Numbered from the stretch's first letter, positions 50,098 to 59,966 are shown. The stretch is DNA of 64,000 nucleotides from Desulfurispirillum indicum S5 (GCF_000177635.2 NC_014836.1:2182001-2246000), one strand, 5' to 3'. A program made the numbers and translations. The notes: generated from the letters alone by a model not told the origin.

Positions 50098-51054
50098 ATG
50101 ATAACCAATGCCCTTGAATTCGAACGCCCCATCGTGGAGCTGGAAAAGAAAATAGAAGATCTGGAAAAATTCGCATCCCAGGAAGGCCTGAACTTCTCCA
50201 CCGAGATTGAAAAACTCAACCGCAAGATGGAATCCCTCAAAGAGGAAATATACGGCAATCTCACCGAATGGCAATGCACGCAGGTAGCCCGCCACTCAGC
50301 ACGCCCCTACACTCTGGATTTCGCCGAACACGTTTTCACCGATTTCCAGGAGCTGCATGGCGACCGCGCTTTCGCCGACGACAAATCCATCGTTGGCGGA
50401 CTGTGTCGCTTTGAAGGACAGAGCGTCATGCTTATCGGCCACCAGAAAGGGCGCAACACGGCAGAGAATATCCGTCGCAATTTCGCCATGCCCAATCCCG
50501 AGGGCTACCGTAAAGCCCTGCGATTCATGAAACTGGCGGAAAAATTCAATCTACCTATCATCACCCTCGTTGACACCCCTGGCGCCTATCCCGGCATAGG
50601 GGCGGAAGAGCGCGGACAGGGCGAAGCCATCGCCCGCAACCTTCTGGAGATGTCGGGGCTCAAGGTTCCCATCATATCAGTCGTCACCGGCGAAGGCGGC
50701 AGCGGAGGCGCGCTGGCCCTGGCCGTGGGCAACCGAGTGCTGATGTTTGAGCACTCCATCTACTCTGTTATCAGCCCAGAAGGGTGCGCCGCCATTCTCT
50801 GGAAAGATGGCACCCAGGGTGAAAAGGCCGCCAAGGCGCTGAAGCTGACTGCTCCGAACCTCCTGAAGCTGGGTGTTATCGATGAGGTAATCCCGGAACC
50901 CATGGGTGGAGCCCACCGCGATCCTGCCGTCGTCTACGCCAACCTGAAAGAGGCCCTCAACCGTCATCTGCAGGAGCTGCAGAAGCTTTCCGCCGCTGAA
51001 CTGACAAAGGATCGCTATGACCGATTCCGCAAGATCGGCGTCTTCAGCGAGTAA
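50098..51054 (+). CDS. accA: AccA, acetyl-CoA carboxylase carboxyltransferase alpha subunit
   Basis: A 318-residue subunit of the usual length. FERPIVELEKKIEDLE is the family start, then HGDRAFADDKSIVGGLC, GHQKGR, NFAMPNPEGYRKALR, DTPGAYPGIGAEERGQ and GEGGSGGALALAVG. With AccD it transfers carboxyl to acetyl-CoA for fatty acid synthesis. ATG 50098 follows AAGGAGG; a longer open frame upstream is not used. An intrinsic terminator follows. Confidence 0.95.
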   Translation: MITNALEFERPIVELEKKIEDLEKFASQEGLNFSTEIEKLNRKMESLKEEIYGNLTEWQCTQVARHSARPYTLDFAEHVFTDFQELHGDRAFADDKSIVGGLCRFEGQSVMLIGHQKGRNTAENIRRNFAMPNPEGYRKALRFMKLAEKFNLPIITLVDTPGAYPGIGAEERGQGEAIARNLLEMSGLKVPIISVVTGEGGSGGALALAVGNRVLMFEHSIYSVISPEGCAAILWKDGTQGEKAAKALKLTAPNLLKLGVIDEVIPEPMGGAHRDPAVVYANLKEALNRHLQELQKLSAAELTKDRYDRFRKIGVFSE

Positions 51055-51081
51055 AATACCAGCACCGAGCATAGCAGTTTC

Positions 51082-51122
51082 AAATCCGGGCACGGAAAAT
51101 TTCTTGCCCTGTCCGGATTTTT
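51082..51122 (+). terminator. Intrinsic terminator after accA
   Basis: AAATCCGGGCA and TGCCC..GGATTT pair with a small bulge and are followed by TTTTG. It lies 28 bp after the accA stop and before the M23 peptidase gene. Confidence 0.65.
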
Positions 51123-51161
51123 GAGGCATATTGCTTCAAATCATTCAAAAGGGGAGTGGGG

Positions 51162-52553
51162 ATGAGGTTTTCGAGGCAGCCGATCGTCGTACAAAGGGGA
51201 CAGAGAAAGAATAAGCCACACATTCTTTTCAAGCTTTTCATGGTTATCGGAACCGGTCTTATCATAGGATTCGGCGCCAACATCATCATCTCCTCTGAAA
51301 TGAACATCCGCAAATCCTTTGTCAGAGACAACCCCGTGCTCTCCGCCCTCGATAAACTCCACCGCCCGGCCCTGATTGATTATGAGGATGAACAGGGCTT
51401 CACCGAAGAGCCGGATTTCGTGGAGATTGAAAAAGGCGAAATCCCGGAAACCCTGCACACTACGGAAGGCACCGTGCAGCGCGGTGACTCTCTTTACAGC
51501 ATCCTGGCAGCCCAGGGGCTCTCGCCTTTGGAAATTCACGGGATTACCACACAACTGGATGGGCTTTTCTCCACCCGCAGCTTCCGCGCCGGACAGAAGT
51601 ACTCGGTAGCGCGGGATGATGAGGGAAATTTCCGCCGCTTCACCTATCACCAGAGCCGCTCCATCACCCTGCACGTGGAATGGGATGTGGTGTCCGAAGA
51701 ATTTCACGTATCCAAGGAAGTCCAGGATTATGACACCCGCACGTCCAACCTGACAGGCATCATCACCAGCAATCTGGCCAATGAACTCCAGCGCAATGGT
51801 CGCTACGGACTGATTACGCAGCTGGAGAACGTGCTCTCCTGGCGCATCGACTTCAACCGCGACATCCAGCCGGGCTCCCAGTACCGGATCATTTTTGAAG
51901 AAAAATGGCTGAACGACCAGTATGTCGGCGTCGGCAACATACTGGCAACTGAAATAACCATTCGCAATAATACCTACACAGCCTATCGTTACCAGGATCC
52001 CCAGGGGGTAGTTGGCTATTATGACGAAAAGGGAGACTCCATGCAGCGCTTCTTCCTGAATCGTCCAGTCAACTACTCCCGTGTTTCCAGCCCCTACGGC
52101 TACCGTGTGCATCCCGTTTACGGAACGCGGCACTTCCATGGTGGCGTAGACCTGGTGGCCCCCACCGGCACTCCAGTCTACGCTGTGGCTGACGGGCAGG
52201 TGATCTTCCGCGGACGCAAGGGACCAGCGGGCAACATGATCACCCTTTCCCATGCCAACGGCTACCACACCCAGTACCTGCACCTCAGCCGCTATGCGGT
52301 CAACTACGGCAGCCGGGTTCGCCAGGGCGATATCATCGGCTACGTTGGCGCAACCGGAGTCGCCACCGGTCCACACCTGGACTTCCGCGTCATTCGCAAC
52401 GGACGACTCCAGGATCCCATGCAGGCGCTGGCATCCTCTTCAGCTGCCCAGTCTGTTGCCAGCGAGCATCGCAATGACTTCCTGGCCAAACGGGGCATGC
52501 TCAGGGCGCAACTGGATGAGCTGGATATCCAACTGGCCAGCGCGGAGCGCTAA
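51162..52553 (+). CDS. M23 family murein endopeptidase (LytM/MepM-like)
   Basis: About 463 residues. One N-terminal membrane helix (LFKLFMVIGTGLIIGFGANI), an OapA/LysM-like domain (VQRGDSLYSILAAQGLSPLEI), a linker domain as in MepM, and an M23 peptidase with zinc ligands in HFHGGVDLV and HLDFRV and the HTQYLHLSRY segment. It cleaves peptidoglycan crosslinks in the periplasm. ATG 51162 follows AAAGGGGAG. The division genes start nine bp after it, so it belongs to that block. Confidence 0.87.
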   Translation: MRFSRQPIVVQRGQRKNKPHILFKLFMVIGTGLIIGFGANIIISSEMNIRKSFVRDNPVLSALDKLHRPALIDYEDEQGFTEEPDFVEIEKGEIPETLHTTEGTVQRGDSLYSILAAQGLSPLEIHGITTQLDGLFSTRSFRAGQKYSVARDDEGNFRRFTYHQSRSITLHVEWDVVSEEFHVSKEVQDYDTRTSNLTGIITSNLANELQRNGRYGLITQLENVLSWRIDFNRDIQPGSQYRIIFEEKWLNDQYVGVGNILATEITIRNNTYTAYRYQDPQGVVGYYDEKGDSMQRFFLNRPVNYSRVSSPYGYRVHPVYGTRHFHGGVDLVAPTGTPVYAVADGQVIFRGRKGPAGNMITLSHANGYHTQYLHLSRYAVNYGSRVRQGDIIGYVGATGVATGPHLDFRVIRNGRLQDPMQALASSSAAQSVASEHRNDFLAKRGMLRAQLDELDIQLASAER

Positions 52554-52561
52554 GCGCCCAT

Positions 52562-52909
52562 ATGGCCGTCTTCCCCTTCCGCACCACTCCCACCCATGAG
52601 GCAAAAATCAGGAAGTTCGCCTACAGTGCGACTGTCCTGATCCTCATCACCACGGTTATCCTCAGCCTGTGGGTCAAGACCCGCATCATCGCCACAGGCT
52701 ACGAGGTCGCCGGGCTCCAGCGTCAGATCCTTGAGGAGGAGAGCCGCCTGGGCATACTGGAAGCCCGTCTTTACCAGCTTGGTTCCCCTGGATACATCCA
52801 AATGCTGGCAAAAGAACACGGGATGGTTTATCCTGCTGCCGATCAGCTTGAGTACCTGCTGAACCAATCCATCCTCAGGGCCAACGAACTTGCAGACACC
52901 CCACGTTAA
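52562..52909 (+). CDS. ftsL: FtsL-like cell division protein
   Basis: A 115-residue bitopic protein: cytoplasmic start, one membrane helix (FAYSATVLILITTVILSLWV), then a coiled coil (GLQRQILEEESRLGILEARLYQL) and SPGYIQMLAKEHGM. Position before ftsI supports FtsL. The similarity of FtsL proteins is weak, so this rests on layout and context. Confidence 0.72.
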   Translation: MAVFPFRTTPTHEAKIRKFAYSATVLILITTVILSLWVKTRIIATGYEVAGLQRQILEEESRLGILEARLYQLGSPGYIQMLAKEHGMVYPAADQLEYLLNQSILRANELADTPR

Positions 52910-54590
52910 GACCTTCAAGGTTGCCCAGTACCTGGTACTGGCGTTTCTGGTTCTCGCCATCGGCTACCACCTGGCGGAAAAACAGCTTGTGAATCACCAG
53001 ACCTGGAAAAGTCGCCTGGCCGCGCAATACGACAAAGACTTCACCATACGCCAGAATCGTGCCCATATCGCCGATCGCCACGGCTTTCAGCTAGCCGTCA
53101 GCACCAAGGCCTACTCTATTTACGGTATCGGTTCCGAAATCGAAAATATCCGTGACGCAGCCAGCCGCATCGCCCAGGCCATGGGCATGGCGGACTACGG
53201 CCCCATCTATAACCGTATCGCAGGCAGGACCGGTTTTTTCTGGATTGCCCGCAATGTGGATCCCCTGGTAGCATCGCGTATTGGCACCATCAAGGGCGTC
53301 GGACTCCTGGAGGGAGAACGCCGCTTCTACCCCGATGGCGATCTTTTCGGCAAACTTCTGGGCTTTACCGGTGTTGACATCCAGGGGCTGGAGGGCATCG
53401 AGCACCGCTTCGACGAACGCCTGAAAGGACAGGAAGTCCGGGTGGCCGTCTACCGCGACGCCCGACGCCGCGACATTATGCTGGAGCCCATCTCCACCCA
53501 GCAGAACTCCCTGAAAAAACCACCGCTGACCCTCTCCGTGGACAGCCGCCTGCAGGCCTTTGTGGAAAGCTCCGTCCAGCAGTTTCTGCAGGAGCACGAA
53601 GCCAAGGCCATCAGCGTCGTCGCCATGGATCCTTTTAACGGCGAAGTACTCAGCATCTATTCATGGCCCAGCTACGACCCGAACAACTTCAGCAACTATC
53701 CCCGCCAGCGCTGGCGCAATGACGCCATCGCCAACACCTTTGAGCCCGGCTCCACCTTCAAGCTGATCACCTACGCCGCCGCTCTCAAGAGTCGCAGCAT
53801 CACCCTGCAGGACATCTTTTTCGGCGAAAACGGCGAGTATCGCGAAGGCAACCGCACCATCCGCGACACAGTCCCCATGGGCTGGGCATCGGTGGCCGAA
53901 GCCTTTGGGCAATCCAGTAATATCATCACCTCGAAAATTGCCGCCCAGATCCCGGCGGAGGTCTTTCACAACACTATTCGTGACTTTGGTTTCGGCGCTG
54001 CCACCGGCATTGAACTCAGCGGGGAATCGGCGGGATTGCTGCGGCCGCCCAGCCAGTGGAGCAGACTCTCCCAGACATCCCTCTCCATGGGCTATGAAAT
54101 CAGCGTGAACGCCCTGCAGATGGTGCGGGCCTATGCCGCCGCCATCAATGGCGGATACCTGGTGCAGCCAACGATCCTCAAAGGAGTCAACCAGGGTCGC
54201 GAATGGGATGCCATCCTTGACCCGCAAACTGCTGAAGCCATGAAGTCGCTGCTGCTGCGCGTGGTGGAAAAGGGCACGGGTCGCAATGCCAGCCACAAGT
54301 ACTTCAGCATCGGCGGCAAGACGGGCACGGCCCAGAAGCTCGATCCGGTGGAGGGCTATACCCGCGACCGCCACCTGGCAAGCTTTGTGGGCTTTTTCCC
54401 CTATGAACAGCCGCAGGTTGTCATGGGTGTCTTCATCGATGAACCCAAAGTTGCCCTCAAGCAACAGAACACTGAGGGCCCGGTGTATGTCTCAAGTTAT
54501 GGCGGCGCGGTTGCGGCACCTCTTTTTCGCGATATTGCCGGCAAGTATATCAACTACTACACCATCGTACCTGACCGTAAATCAAACTGA
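52890..54590 (+). CDS. ftsI: FtsI/PBP3, septal peptidoglycan transpeptidase
   Basis: A 566-residue penicillin-binding protein: one membrane helix (YLVLAFLVLAIGYHLA), a dimerisation domain (RAHIADRHGFQLAVSTKAYSIY) and a transpeptidase domain with SxxK in PGSTFKLIT, SxN in QSSNII and KTG in GGKTGTAQ. It forms septal crosslinks. The start codon is TTG 52890, overlapping ftsL by 20 bases. Next gene is murE. Confidence 0.93.
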   Translation: MQTPHVKTFKVAQYLVLAFLVLAIGYHLAEKQLVNHQTWKSRLAAQYDKDFTIRQNRAHIADRHGFQLAVSTKAYSIYGIGSEIENIRDAASRIAQAMGMADYGPIYNRIAGRTGFFWIARNVDPLVASRIGTIKGVGLLEGERRFYPDGDLFGKLLGFTGVDIQGLEGIEHRFDERLKGQEVRVAVYRDARRRDIMLEPISTQQNSLKKPPLTLSVDSRLQAFVESSVQQFLQEHEAKAISVVAMDPFNGEVLSIYSWPSYDPNNFSNYPRQRWRNDAIANTFEPGSTFKLITYAAALKSRSITLQDIFFGENGEYREGNRTIRDTVPMGWASVAEAFGQSSNIITSKIAAQIPAEVFHNTIRDFGFGAATGIELSGESAGLLRPPSQWSRLSQTSLSMGYEISVNALQMVRAYAAAINGGYLVQPTILKGVNQGREWDAILDPQTAEAMKSLLLRVVEKGTGRNASHKYFSIGGKTGTAQKLDPVEGYTRDRHLASFVGFFPYEQPQVVMGVFIDEPKVALKQQNTEGPVYVSSYGGAVAAPLFRDIAGKYINYYTIVPDRKSN

Positions 54591-54605
54591 TCCAAGGAAT
54601 TCCCC

Positions 54606-56000
54606 GTGCGACTCCAACAACTCTGCCAGCAGCTTGGCCTGCCTCATCCTCAAGTGGATGTGGAATTCAGCCGCCTGAGCCGCGATACCCGTGATATCAG
54701 CCCCGATTGTCTTTTTATCGCCATAGCCGGTTCCCAGTTCGACCCTCACCTCCATCTGCCCGAGCTGCTGAGCTCCGGAAAAATCGCCGGAGCCCTGTGC
54801 CAGCACCCCGTTGACGGGCCCAACACCCTGGTCCTGCCCGATCTGGCGGAGCGGGAAGCCACCATTGCCGTGGCCGCCTATGGCAACCCGTCTGCTGCCC
54901 TGAAAGTCGTCGGCGTCACCGGAACCAACGGCAAAAGCTCCACGATCAGCTACCTCCGTCAGGTTTACCAGGCCCTGGGCCATCGAACCGCCACCATCGG
55001 CACCCTCGGCTATGCCATTGATGGTGGCCCGTCCGCGGAGCTTGCCAACACCACACCCTGTGCCACCACGCTCCAGCATATCCTGCACCTGTGCCTCCAG
55101 CACCATGTGGAGTATGTGTTCATGGAGGTCTCTTCCCATGCCATCGCCCTGGGCCGCGTACAGGGCATCAGGTTCCACGGCGCCATATTCACCAACCTCA
55201 CCCCGGATCACCTGGATTTCCACGGCACCATGGACGACTACCTGCAGACAAAACTCCGGCTCTTCACACCTGCTCCCCCCTACGCCATCATCCACACCAG
55301 GCGTATCCCCCGGAAGCTGCCCCCCCTGCCCGGCGTCCTGAGTTTCGGCCCCGGGGAAGACGCTGACATCCCCACGACGGAGCAGCAGGTAAGCCCGGAA
55401 GGAATTCGCTTCTGCCTGCAGGGGCAGATTTACCGCAGCCCCCTGCGAGGCCGTGGCAACCTGGAAAACGTCCAGGCCGTCGCCGCTTTCTGCCACCATG
55501 AAGGGCAGGAACGCCAGCAGGTTGCCCGGGCCATAGCAGCACTGCGCCCCATAGAAGGGCGTTTCATGCCCATTTCCCACAATGGCCGCCATGGCATCAT
55601 CGACTATGCCCACACCCCCGACGCTCTGGAGCAACTACTGAAATCGACCCGGGAGATCTGCCACGGCAGGCTGATTGTCGTCTTCGGCTGCGGCGGTGAC
55701 CGTGATAAAACCAAACGCCCTCTCATGGGCGCCATCGCCAGCGAGCTGGCGGATATCTGCATTGTTACAGACGACAACCCGCGCACCGAAGATCCCCAGC
55801 ACATTATCTCCCAGATTATTGCCGCCATGGATATGGGCAGGACAACAGTGATCCATGAGCGTCTACGCGCGATTACCTGCGCCAGAGAGCTGGCAAACGG
55901 CGATGACCTGGTGGTCATCGCCGGCAAGGGACACGAGAAGTATCAGATTTATGGCCGGCAGAAACACCGCTTCTGTGACGCAGAAGCCTTCTGTTCCTGA
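54606..56000 (+). CDS. murE: MurE, UDP-MurNAc-tripeptide synthetase
   Basis: A 464-residue Mur ligase that adds the third residue of the stem peptide. ATP-binding VTGTNGKSS, TNLTPDHLDFHG, DYAHTPDALE and TDDNPRTEDP are present. The DNPR motif indicates meso-diaminopimelate as the added amino acid. Start GTG 54606 with AAGGAA upstream. It ends the division block: no murF or mraY follows, and an intrinsic terminator is next. Confidence 0.93.
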   Translation: MRLQQLCQQLGLPHPQVDVEFSRLSRDTRDISPDCLFIAIAGSQFDPHLHLPELLSSGKIAGALCQHPVDGPNTLVLPDLAEREATIAVAAYGNPSAALKVVGVTGTNGKSSTISYLRQVYQALGHRTATIGTLGYAIDGGPSAELANTTPCATTLQHILHLCLQHHVEYVFMEVSSHAIALGRVQGIRFHGAIFTNLTPDHLDFHGTMDDYLQTKLRLFTPAPPYAIIHTRRIPRKLPPLPGVLSFGPGEDADIPTTEQQVSPEGIRFCLQGQIYRSPLRGRGNLENVQAVAAFCHHEGQERQQVARAIAALRPIEGRFMPISHNGRHGIIDYAHTPDALEQLLKSTREICHGRLIVVFGCGGDRDKTKRPLMGAIASELADICIVTDDNPRTEDPQHIISQIIAAMDMGRTTVIHERLRAITCARELANGDDLVVIAGKGHEKYQIYGRQKHRFCDAEAFCS

Positions 56001-56011
56001 AAAAGAAAAAA

Positions 56012-56038
56012 GCCTTCCCAAAGGGGAAGGCTTTTTTA
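56012..56038. terminator. Bidirectional intrinsic terminator after murE
   Basis: GCCTTCCC and GGGAAGGC form an eight-base-pair stem around AAAG, with TTTTTT on the plus strand and an A run before it on the other. It lies between murE and the converging lipoprotein gene and can serve both. Confidence 0.9.
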
Positions 56039-56056
56039 CAGAGGCGAAACCTGAGA

Positions 56057-56635
56057 TCAGGGCATGGTGGTCAGCTCACGCAGCAGCTCTTCCTGCGCTT
56101 TCTGGGCACGCAGCTGCTGCCAGGCCGCCTGATCATTATTCATGCTGGTCTGCAGCGTCTGGCGAGTCAGCTCTTCCAGACTGGCGGCGTCCAGCCCCAT
56201 CAGCACATAGGTGGTATTGGCCGGGCTGGTGATAATGCGGTACCGCTTGGCCCCATGAAGGTTCTGGGATGTCAGCAGACGCGAAACCGACTGGTTGACA
56301 GTGTCTACCGTCTCGGCATCACCGACGCCCGTGGTTTCCGTATAGCGCTGAATACGCTGAGCCACATGCACCTGCATGGAGCGGGCCAGTCGCTCCATGG
56401 CAGCAGCCTCGGCCATGGTCTGAGTGAAGTTCACCCCGGCAGCCGATACCGGATGCGATCCCACGGCGGAGACCTCAATGCCCTCCACAGGATAGCCACA
56501 AACCCACAAGGGCGCCTGCACGGTCGGAGCATCGGGATAGGTGCACTCCAGCACTTCACCGGCTTTTTTCCCACAGCCTGCCACCACCGCCAGAATCATC
56601 AACAGCATTCCTATTTTCGCGACTTTTCCACCCAT
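56057..56635 (-). CDS. LPP20-type lipoprotein
   Basis: A 192-residue lipoprotein. Signal peptide with lipobox LAVVAGC, then VCGYPVEGIEVSAVGSHPVS and FTQTMAEAAAMERLARSMQVHVAQRI, the arrangement of LPP20 family proteins of outer membranes. ATG 56635 has AAGGAG upstream; the frame is open before it. The function is unknown. Confidence 0.75.
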   Translation of the reverse strand: MGGKVAKIGMLLMILAVVAGCGKKAGEVLECTYPDAPTVQAPLWVCGYPVEGIEVSAVGSHPVSAAGVNFTQTMAEAAAMERLARSMQVHVAQRIQRYTETTGVGDAETVDTVNQSVSRLLTSQNLHGAKRYRIITSPANTTYVLMGLDAASLEELTRQTLQTSMNNDQAAWQQLRAQKAQEELLRELTTMP

Positions 56636-56770
56636 GGCAGATTCTCCTTTTTCTGTATTTAAGGATACGAAACCTGAATTCGACAACGTAGCATAGCAAA
56701 CAGGCGCTGCATTGAAAAGTGCCTCCCGGATTCCGCAGGCAGACCTGCAGATGGAAGCGACTCGCAACCG

Positions 56771-56980
56771 TCAGCGAACCTGGATCTGCTGCCCGGCATA
56801 GTCAACCCGCTGCCCGGCCCGAACCTTACAGCGTTTGCGCAGCTCCTGAACGCCATCCACGCTGACAGCTCCCCCGGCGATCTCCGACTTCGCGTGACCG
56901 CCGCTTTCACACCATCCCATGATCTTCAGCAGATGGTGCAGTTCAATGTACTCATGGCCTTCCAGCTCAAAGATTTCCAT
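56771..56980 (-). CDS. S4-domain RNA-binding protein (YbcJ-like)
   Basis: A 69-residue protein of the S4 fold: ELHHLLKIMGWCESGGHAKSEIAGGAVSVDG, then KRCKVRAG. Related to YbcJ. ATG 56980 with AGGAGGG upstream overlaps the end of ribD by 14 bases, so it is in one operon with ribD. It probably binds structured RNA or ribosomes. Confidence 0.85.
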   Translation of the reverse strand: MEIFELEGHEYIELHHLLKIMGWCESGGHAKSEIAGGAVSVDGVQELRKRCKVRAGQRVDYAGQQIQVR

Positions 56981-58100
56981 GTTCCCTCCTGTGGGCACAT
57001 ATCCTGATATCATTGCCAAGGCGCTCCACCGAGTGAAGGCGAAGCTGATAGGCTTTATCGGGCGTCGGCACCTTCAGGGATCCGCTCCAGGTCATCCCCT
57101 CATCTCCGAAGAGTTTTGGTGCCATGTAAATCACATGCTCATCTTCCAGTGTCTCCTTGATAATAGCCGAGGTCAGCCCCGCGCCACCCTCCACCAGCAC
57201 CGATGTGATGCCGTACTGTTCGTACAGCGCAGCAAATGCCTGCTGCAGAGGCAGCCCCTGGCTGGCCGGCGGCAGGCCAATCAGCTGGATACCCGCTCCA
57301 AGAAGGCGTGTGGCCGTGTCGCTTTCCATCATGGTGGAAGAAGTGACAATGATAACGCGGCGCTCTGCCTCAGAAGGCCGCAGCACGGCGGCGTTGCGCG
57401 GTGTACGCAAAAAGGTGTCAAAGATCACCACATCGGGGTGCGGCAACGCTGTTTTGCCCCCATGACGGCAGGTCAGCAGAGGGTCGTCGGCGATGATGGT
57501 TCCGATGCCTACGGCGATGGCGTCGTGAATCCCCCGCAGAAAGTGGCCATCCTGACGGGCCTCTTCACCGGTAATCCAGCGGGACTGCCCATTGGCCACC
57601 GCCGTTTTTCCGTCGAGGGTGATGGCCGACTTCAGGGTAATATAGGGCATCTGCCGGGTGATATGCTTGTTGAAGTGACGGTTGAGGTAGCGCGCCTCCG
57701 GCTCCAGGATGCCGGATTCCACGGCGATGCCGGCCGCCTCGAGAATGGCGCGACTGCGCCCGGCCACGGCGGGATTCGGGTCCTGCGCGGCATAGACCAC
57801 CTTCTGAATACCAGCGCGGATAATGGCATCGGTGCAGGGAGGTGTGCGCCCCTGCACACAGCAGGGTTCGAGGGTCACATAGAGGGTCGCCCCCCGTGCC
57901 TTTTCGCCAGCGTCTTTCAGGGCAACCACCTCGGCGTGAGCCATGCCCGCCTTCGCGTGATACCCCATTCCCACAATGGCGCCTGCAGCATCGACAATCA
58001 CAGACCCCACCACCGGATTCGGGGAGGTGAACCCCAGCCCCTTGCGGGCGAGATTCAAGGCCATCTGCATAGAGACTTCGTATTGGGCTGAGCGTGTCAT
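56967..58100 (-). CDS. ribD: RibD, riboflavin biosynthesis deaminase/reductase
   Basis: A 377-residue bifunctional enzyme. The N-terminal deaminase has the zinc site HAEVVAL and PCCVQGRTPPC; the C-terminal reductase has SAITLDGKTA and VEGGAGLTSAI. It carries out the second and third steps after GTP cyclohydrolase II. No FMN riboswitch is visible in the 200 bp upstream, and no other rib genes are adjacent. S4 gene follows with overlap. Confidence 0.93.
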   Translation of the reverse strand: MTRSAQYEVSMQMALNLARKGLGFTSPNPVVGSVIVDAAGAIVGMGYHAKAGMAHAEVVALKDAGEKARGATLYVTLEPCCVQGRTPPCTDAIIRAGIQKVVYAAQDPNPAVAGRSRAILEAAGIAVESGILEPEARYLNRHFNKHITRQMPYITLKSAITLDGKTAVANGQSRWITGEEARQDGHFLRGIHDAIAVGIGTIIADDPLLTCRHGGKTALPHPDVVIFDTFLRTPRNAAVLRPSEAERRVIIVTSSTMMESDTATRLLGAGIQLIGLPPASQGLPLQQAFAALYEQYGITSVLVEGGAGLTSAIIKETLEDEHVIYMAPKLFGDEGMTWSGSLKVPTPDKAYQLRLHSVERLGNDIRICAHRREHGNL

Positions 58101-58248
58101 GGGTTTCTCCCAAGGCTGGTGATGGGATTTTCACTGCTGGTAAAAAGAAGACTGCGATCAACGCCGCGGACAGGGCTTTTCAACAGTCTGGCCAATATAC
58201 TCTAGCAGACTCCGCCCTCTGTGGGAAGCGCTTCGCGCATCGCAGTAT

Positions 58249-58277
58249 TTGACCAGCGCCCACAGGTCAGGTAATCT
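58249..58277 (+). promoter_or_regulatory. Sigma70-like promoter of the ubiB gene
   Basis: TTGACC, 17 bases, TAATCT. The start codon at 58305 lies about 20 bp after the expected transcription start, with AAGGAGG in between. Confidence 0.55.
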
Positions 58278-58304
58278 ACAAAAACCCTACCCAAGGAGGT
58301 CAGC

Positions 58305-59966
58305 GTGTTCTTCCCCCGCCCACGCAAGATACGCCGCTACAAAGATATCGTGCGTTTTCTCATCAAGCATGCCAACCGCGACTTCATCCGGGGCACTGGC
58401 CTTGAGCGCGAGGTCATCGGCAGCCAGAAGCTCAAGGGTGATCCCATTCAGTTTGTGCGCGATCTTGAGCTGCTGGGACCGACCTTCGTCAAACTGGGAC
58501 AGATATTCTCCACCCGCGCTGACCTCCTGCCAAAACCCTACATTGAAGCCCTCTCCCGACTGCAGGACGAGGTGGAGCCCTTTGCCTGGCAGGATGTGGA
58601 AAAAACCATTGTCCAGGAGCTCGGACACCCCATCGCGACGCTCTTTGCCGACTTTGAGTCCACACCCATGGCCGCCGGCTCCCTTGGCCAGGTTCACCGC
58701 GCCCATCTGCATACCGGCCAGCAGGTAGCCGTCAAAATTCAGCGCCCGGCTATCCAGTCAATTATTCTGGAAGACCTGGATATCATCCAGGAAATCGCCG
58801 GCACGGTGGATCGCCATACGGAGATCGGCCGCAAATACATGTTCGAGGAGATGGTGGACGAATTCCGCAAAACACTGCTGCGGGAACTTGACTACACCCT
58901 GGAGCAGCAGAATCTGCTTATCATGGGGAAAATCCTGCAGCCTTACCCTGATATGGGCGTTCCCAGACCCATCGACAGCCACTGCACCTCAAAAGTCCTG
59001 ACCATGGAATACGTCCGGGGAGTCCCCCTTCAGGACCACCCTGGGCTGCGCAACAACTGTTTCCCCCAGGGCAGGGAGCTGGCGGAACAGCTCTTCAAGT
59101 CCTACCTGGACCAGGTGCTGGTGGAAGGGTTCTTCCACGCCGACCCCCATCCAGGCAATATCTTCATCACCGACACGGGAAAGCTGATACTGCTGGACCT
59201 GGGCATGGTCTCCCGCATTGCCCCGCGCAGCCAGGAAAACCTGCTGAAGCTGCTGCTGGCACTCAGTGAAGGCGATGGCCATGAAGTGGCCAAAATCTCC
59301 CTCAAGATTGCCACCCGCCTGCCAGGGCTGGATGAGAACAAGTTCATCCGCCAGGTCGGCGATATGGTGCTGCTGTACAAGGACGCCACCGTAGCCCAGA
59401 TGCAGGCCGGACATGTGGTCATGGAGCTGGCTCGCATTGCCACCGCCAACAATATCCGGCCGGCACCGGAGCTGACCACCCTGGGCAAGGCGCTGCTGCA
59501 CCTGGATGAAATCGGACGCGTGCTTGACCCGGCCTTTAACCCCGCGCAGGCACTGAAAGAGCACAGCGAATCCATCCTGCGCCGTCACCTGCTCAAGAGC
59601 TTCTCCAGCGCCAGGGCCTTCTCTTCCCTCCTTGAAGGCCGCGAACTCATGGAAAAGTTTCCCCGCCGTCTCAACGAGTTCACGGAGTCCCTCTCCCGCA
59701 ATGAAGTCGAGGTCAAGGTGCGCGCCTTTGACGAAAGCCGCCTGATGGGGCACCTGCAAAGCATGACCAACCGCGTAACCATGGGAATCGTCCTGGCGGC
59801 GCTTATCCTGGGCGCTGCCATGCTCACCAATGTTCCCAGTGATCACACGGTCTTCGGCTATCCCATCATCGCCATGGTCTTTTTTGTGATTGCTGCGGCC
59901 TGGGGATTTGCCCTGGTCATATCCATCTTCCTGCAGGATCGCAAAAGCCGGAAAATGCCACGCTGA
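58305..59966 (+). CDS. ubiB: UbiB/ABC1/AarF family atypical kinase
   Basis: A 553-residue protein. The ABC1 kinase-like core is seen as LLGPTFVKLGQIFSTRADLLP (KxGQ motif), an Ala-rich MAAGSLGQVHRA loop, VAVKIQRP and GFFHADPHPGNIFI, then LLDLGMVSRI. Two C-terminal membrane segments (MGIVLAALILGAAML and MVFFVIAAAWGFALVISIF) anchor it. UbiB aids quinone synthesis as an ATPase in membranes. Start GTG 58305 after AAGGAGG. Confidence 0.92.
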   Translation: MFFPRPRKIRRYKDIVRFLIKHANRDFIRGTGLEREVIGSQKLKGDPIQFVRDLELLGPTFVKLGQIFSTRADLLPKPYIEALSRLQDEVEPFAWQDVEKTIVQELGHPIATLFADFESTPMAAGSLGQVHRAHLHTGQQVAVKIQRPAIQSIILEDLDIIQEIAGTVDRHTEIGRKYMFEEMVDEFRKTLLRELDYTLEQQNLLIMGKILQPYPDMGVPRPIDSHCTSKVLTMEYVRGVPLQDHPGLRNNCFPQGRELAEQLFKSYLDQVLVEGFFHADPHPGNIFITDTGKLILLDLGMVSRIAPRSQENLLKLLLALSEGDGHEVAKISLKIATRLPGLDENKFIRQVGDMVLLYKDATVAQMQAGHVVMELARIATANNIRPAPELTTLGKALLHLDEIGRVLDPAFNPAQALKEHSESILRRHLLKSFSSARAFSSLLEGRELMEKFPRRLNEFTESLSRNEVEVKVRAFDESRLMGHLQSMTNRVTMGIVLAALILGAAMLTNVPSDHTVFGYPIIAMVFFVIAAAWGFALVISIFLQDRKSRKMPR

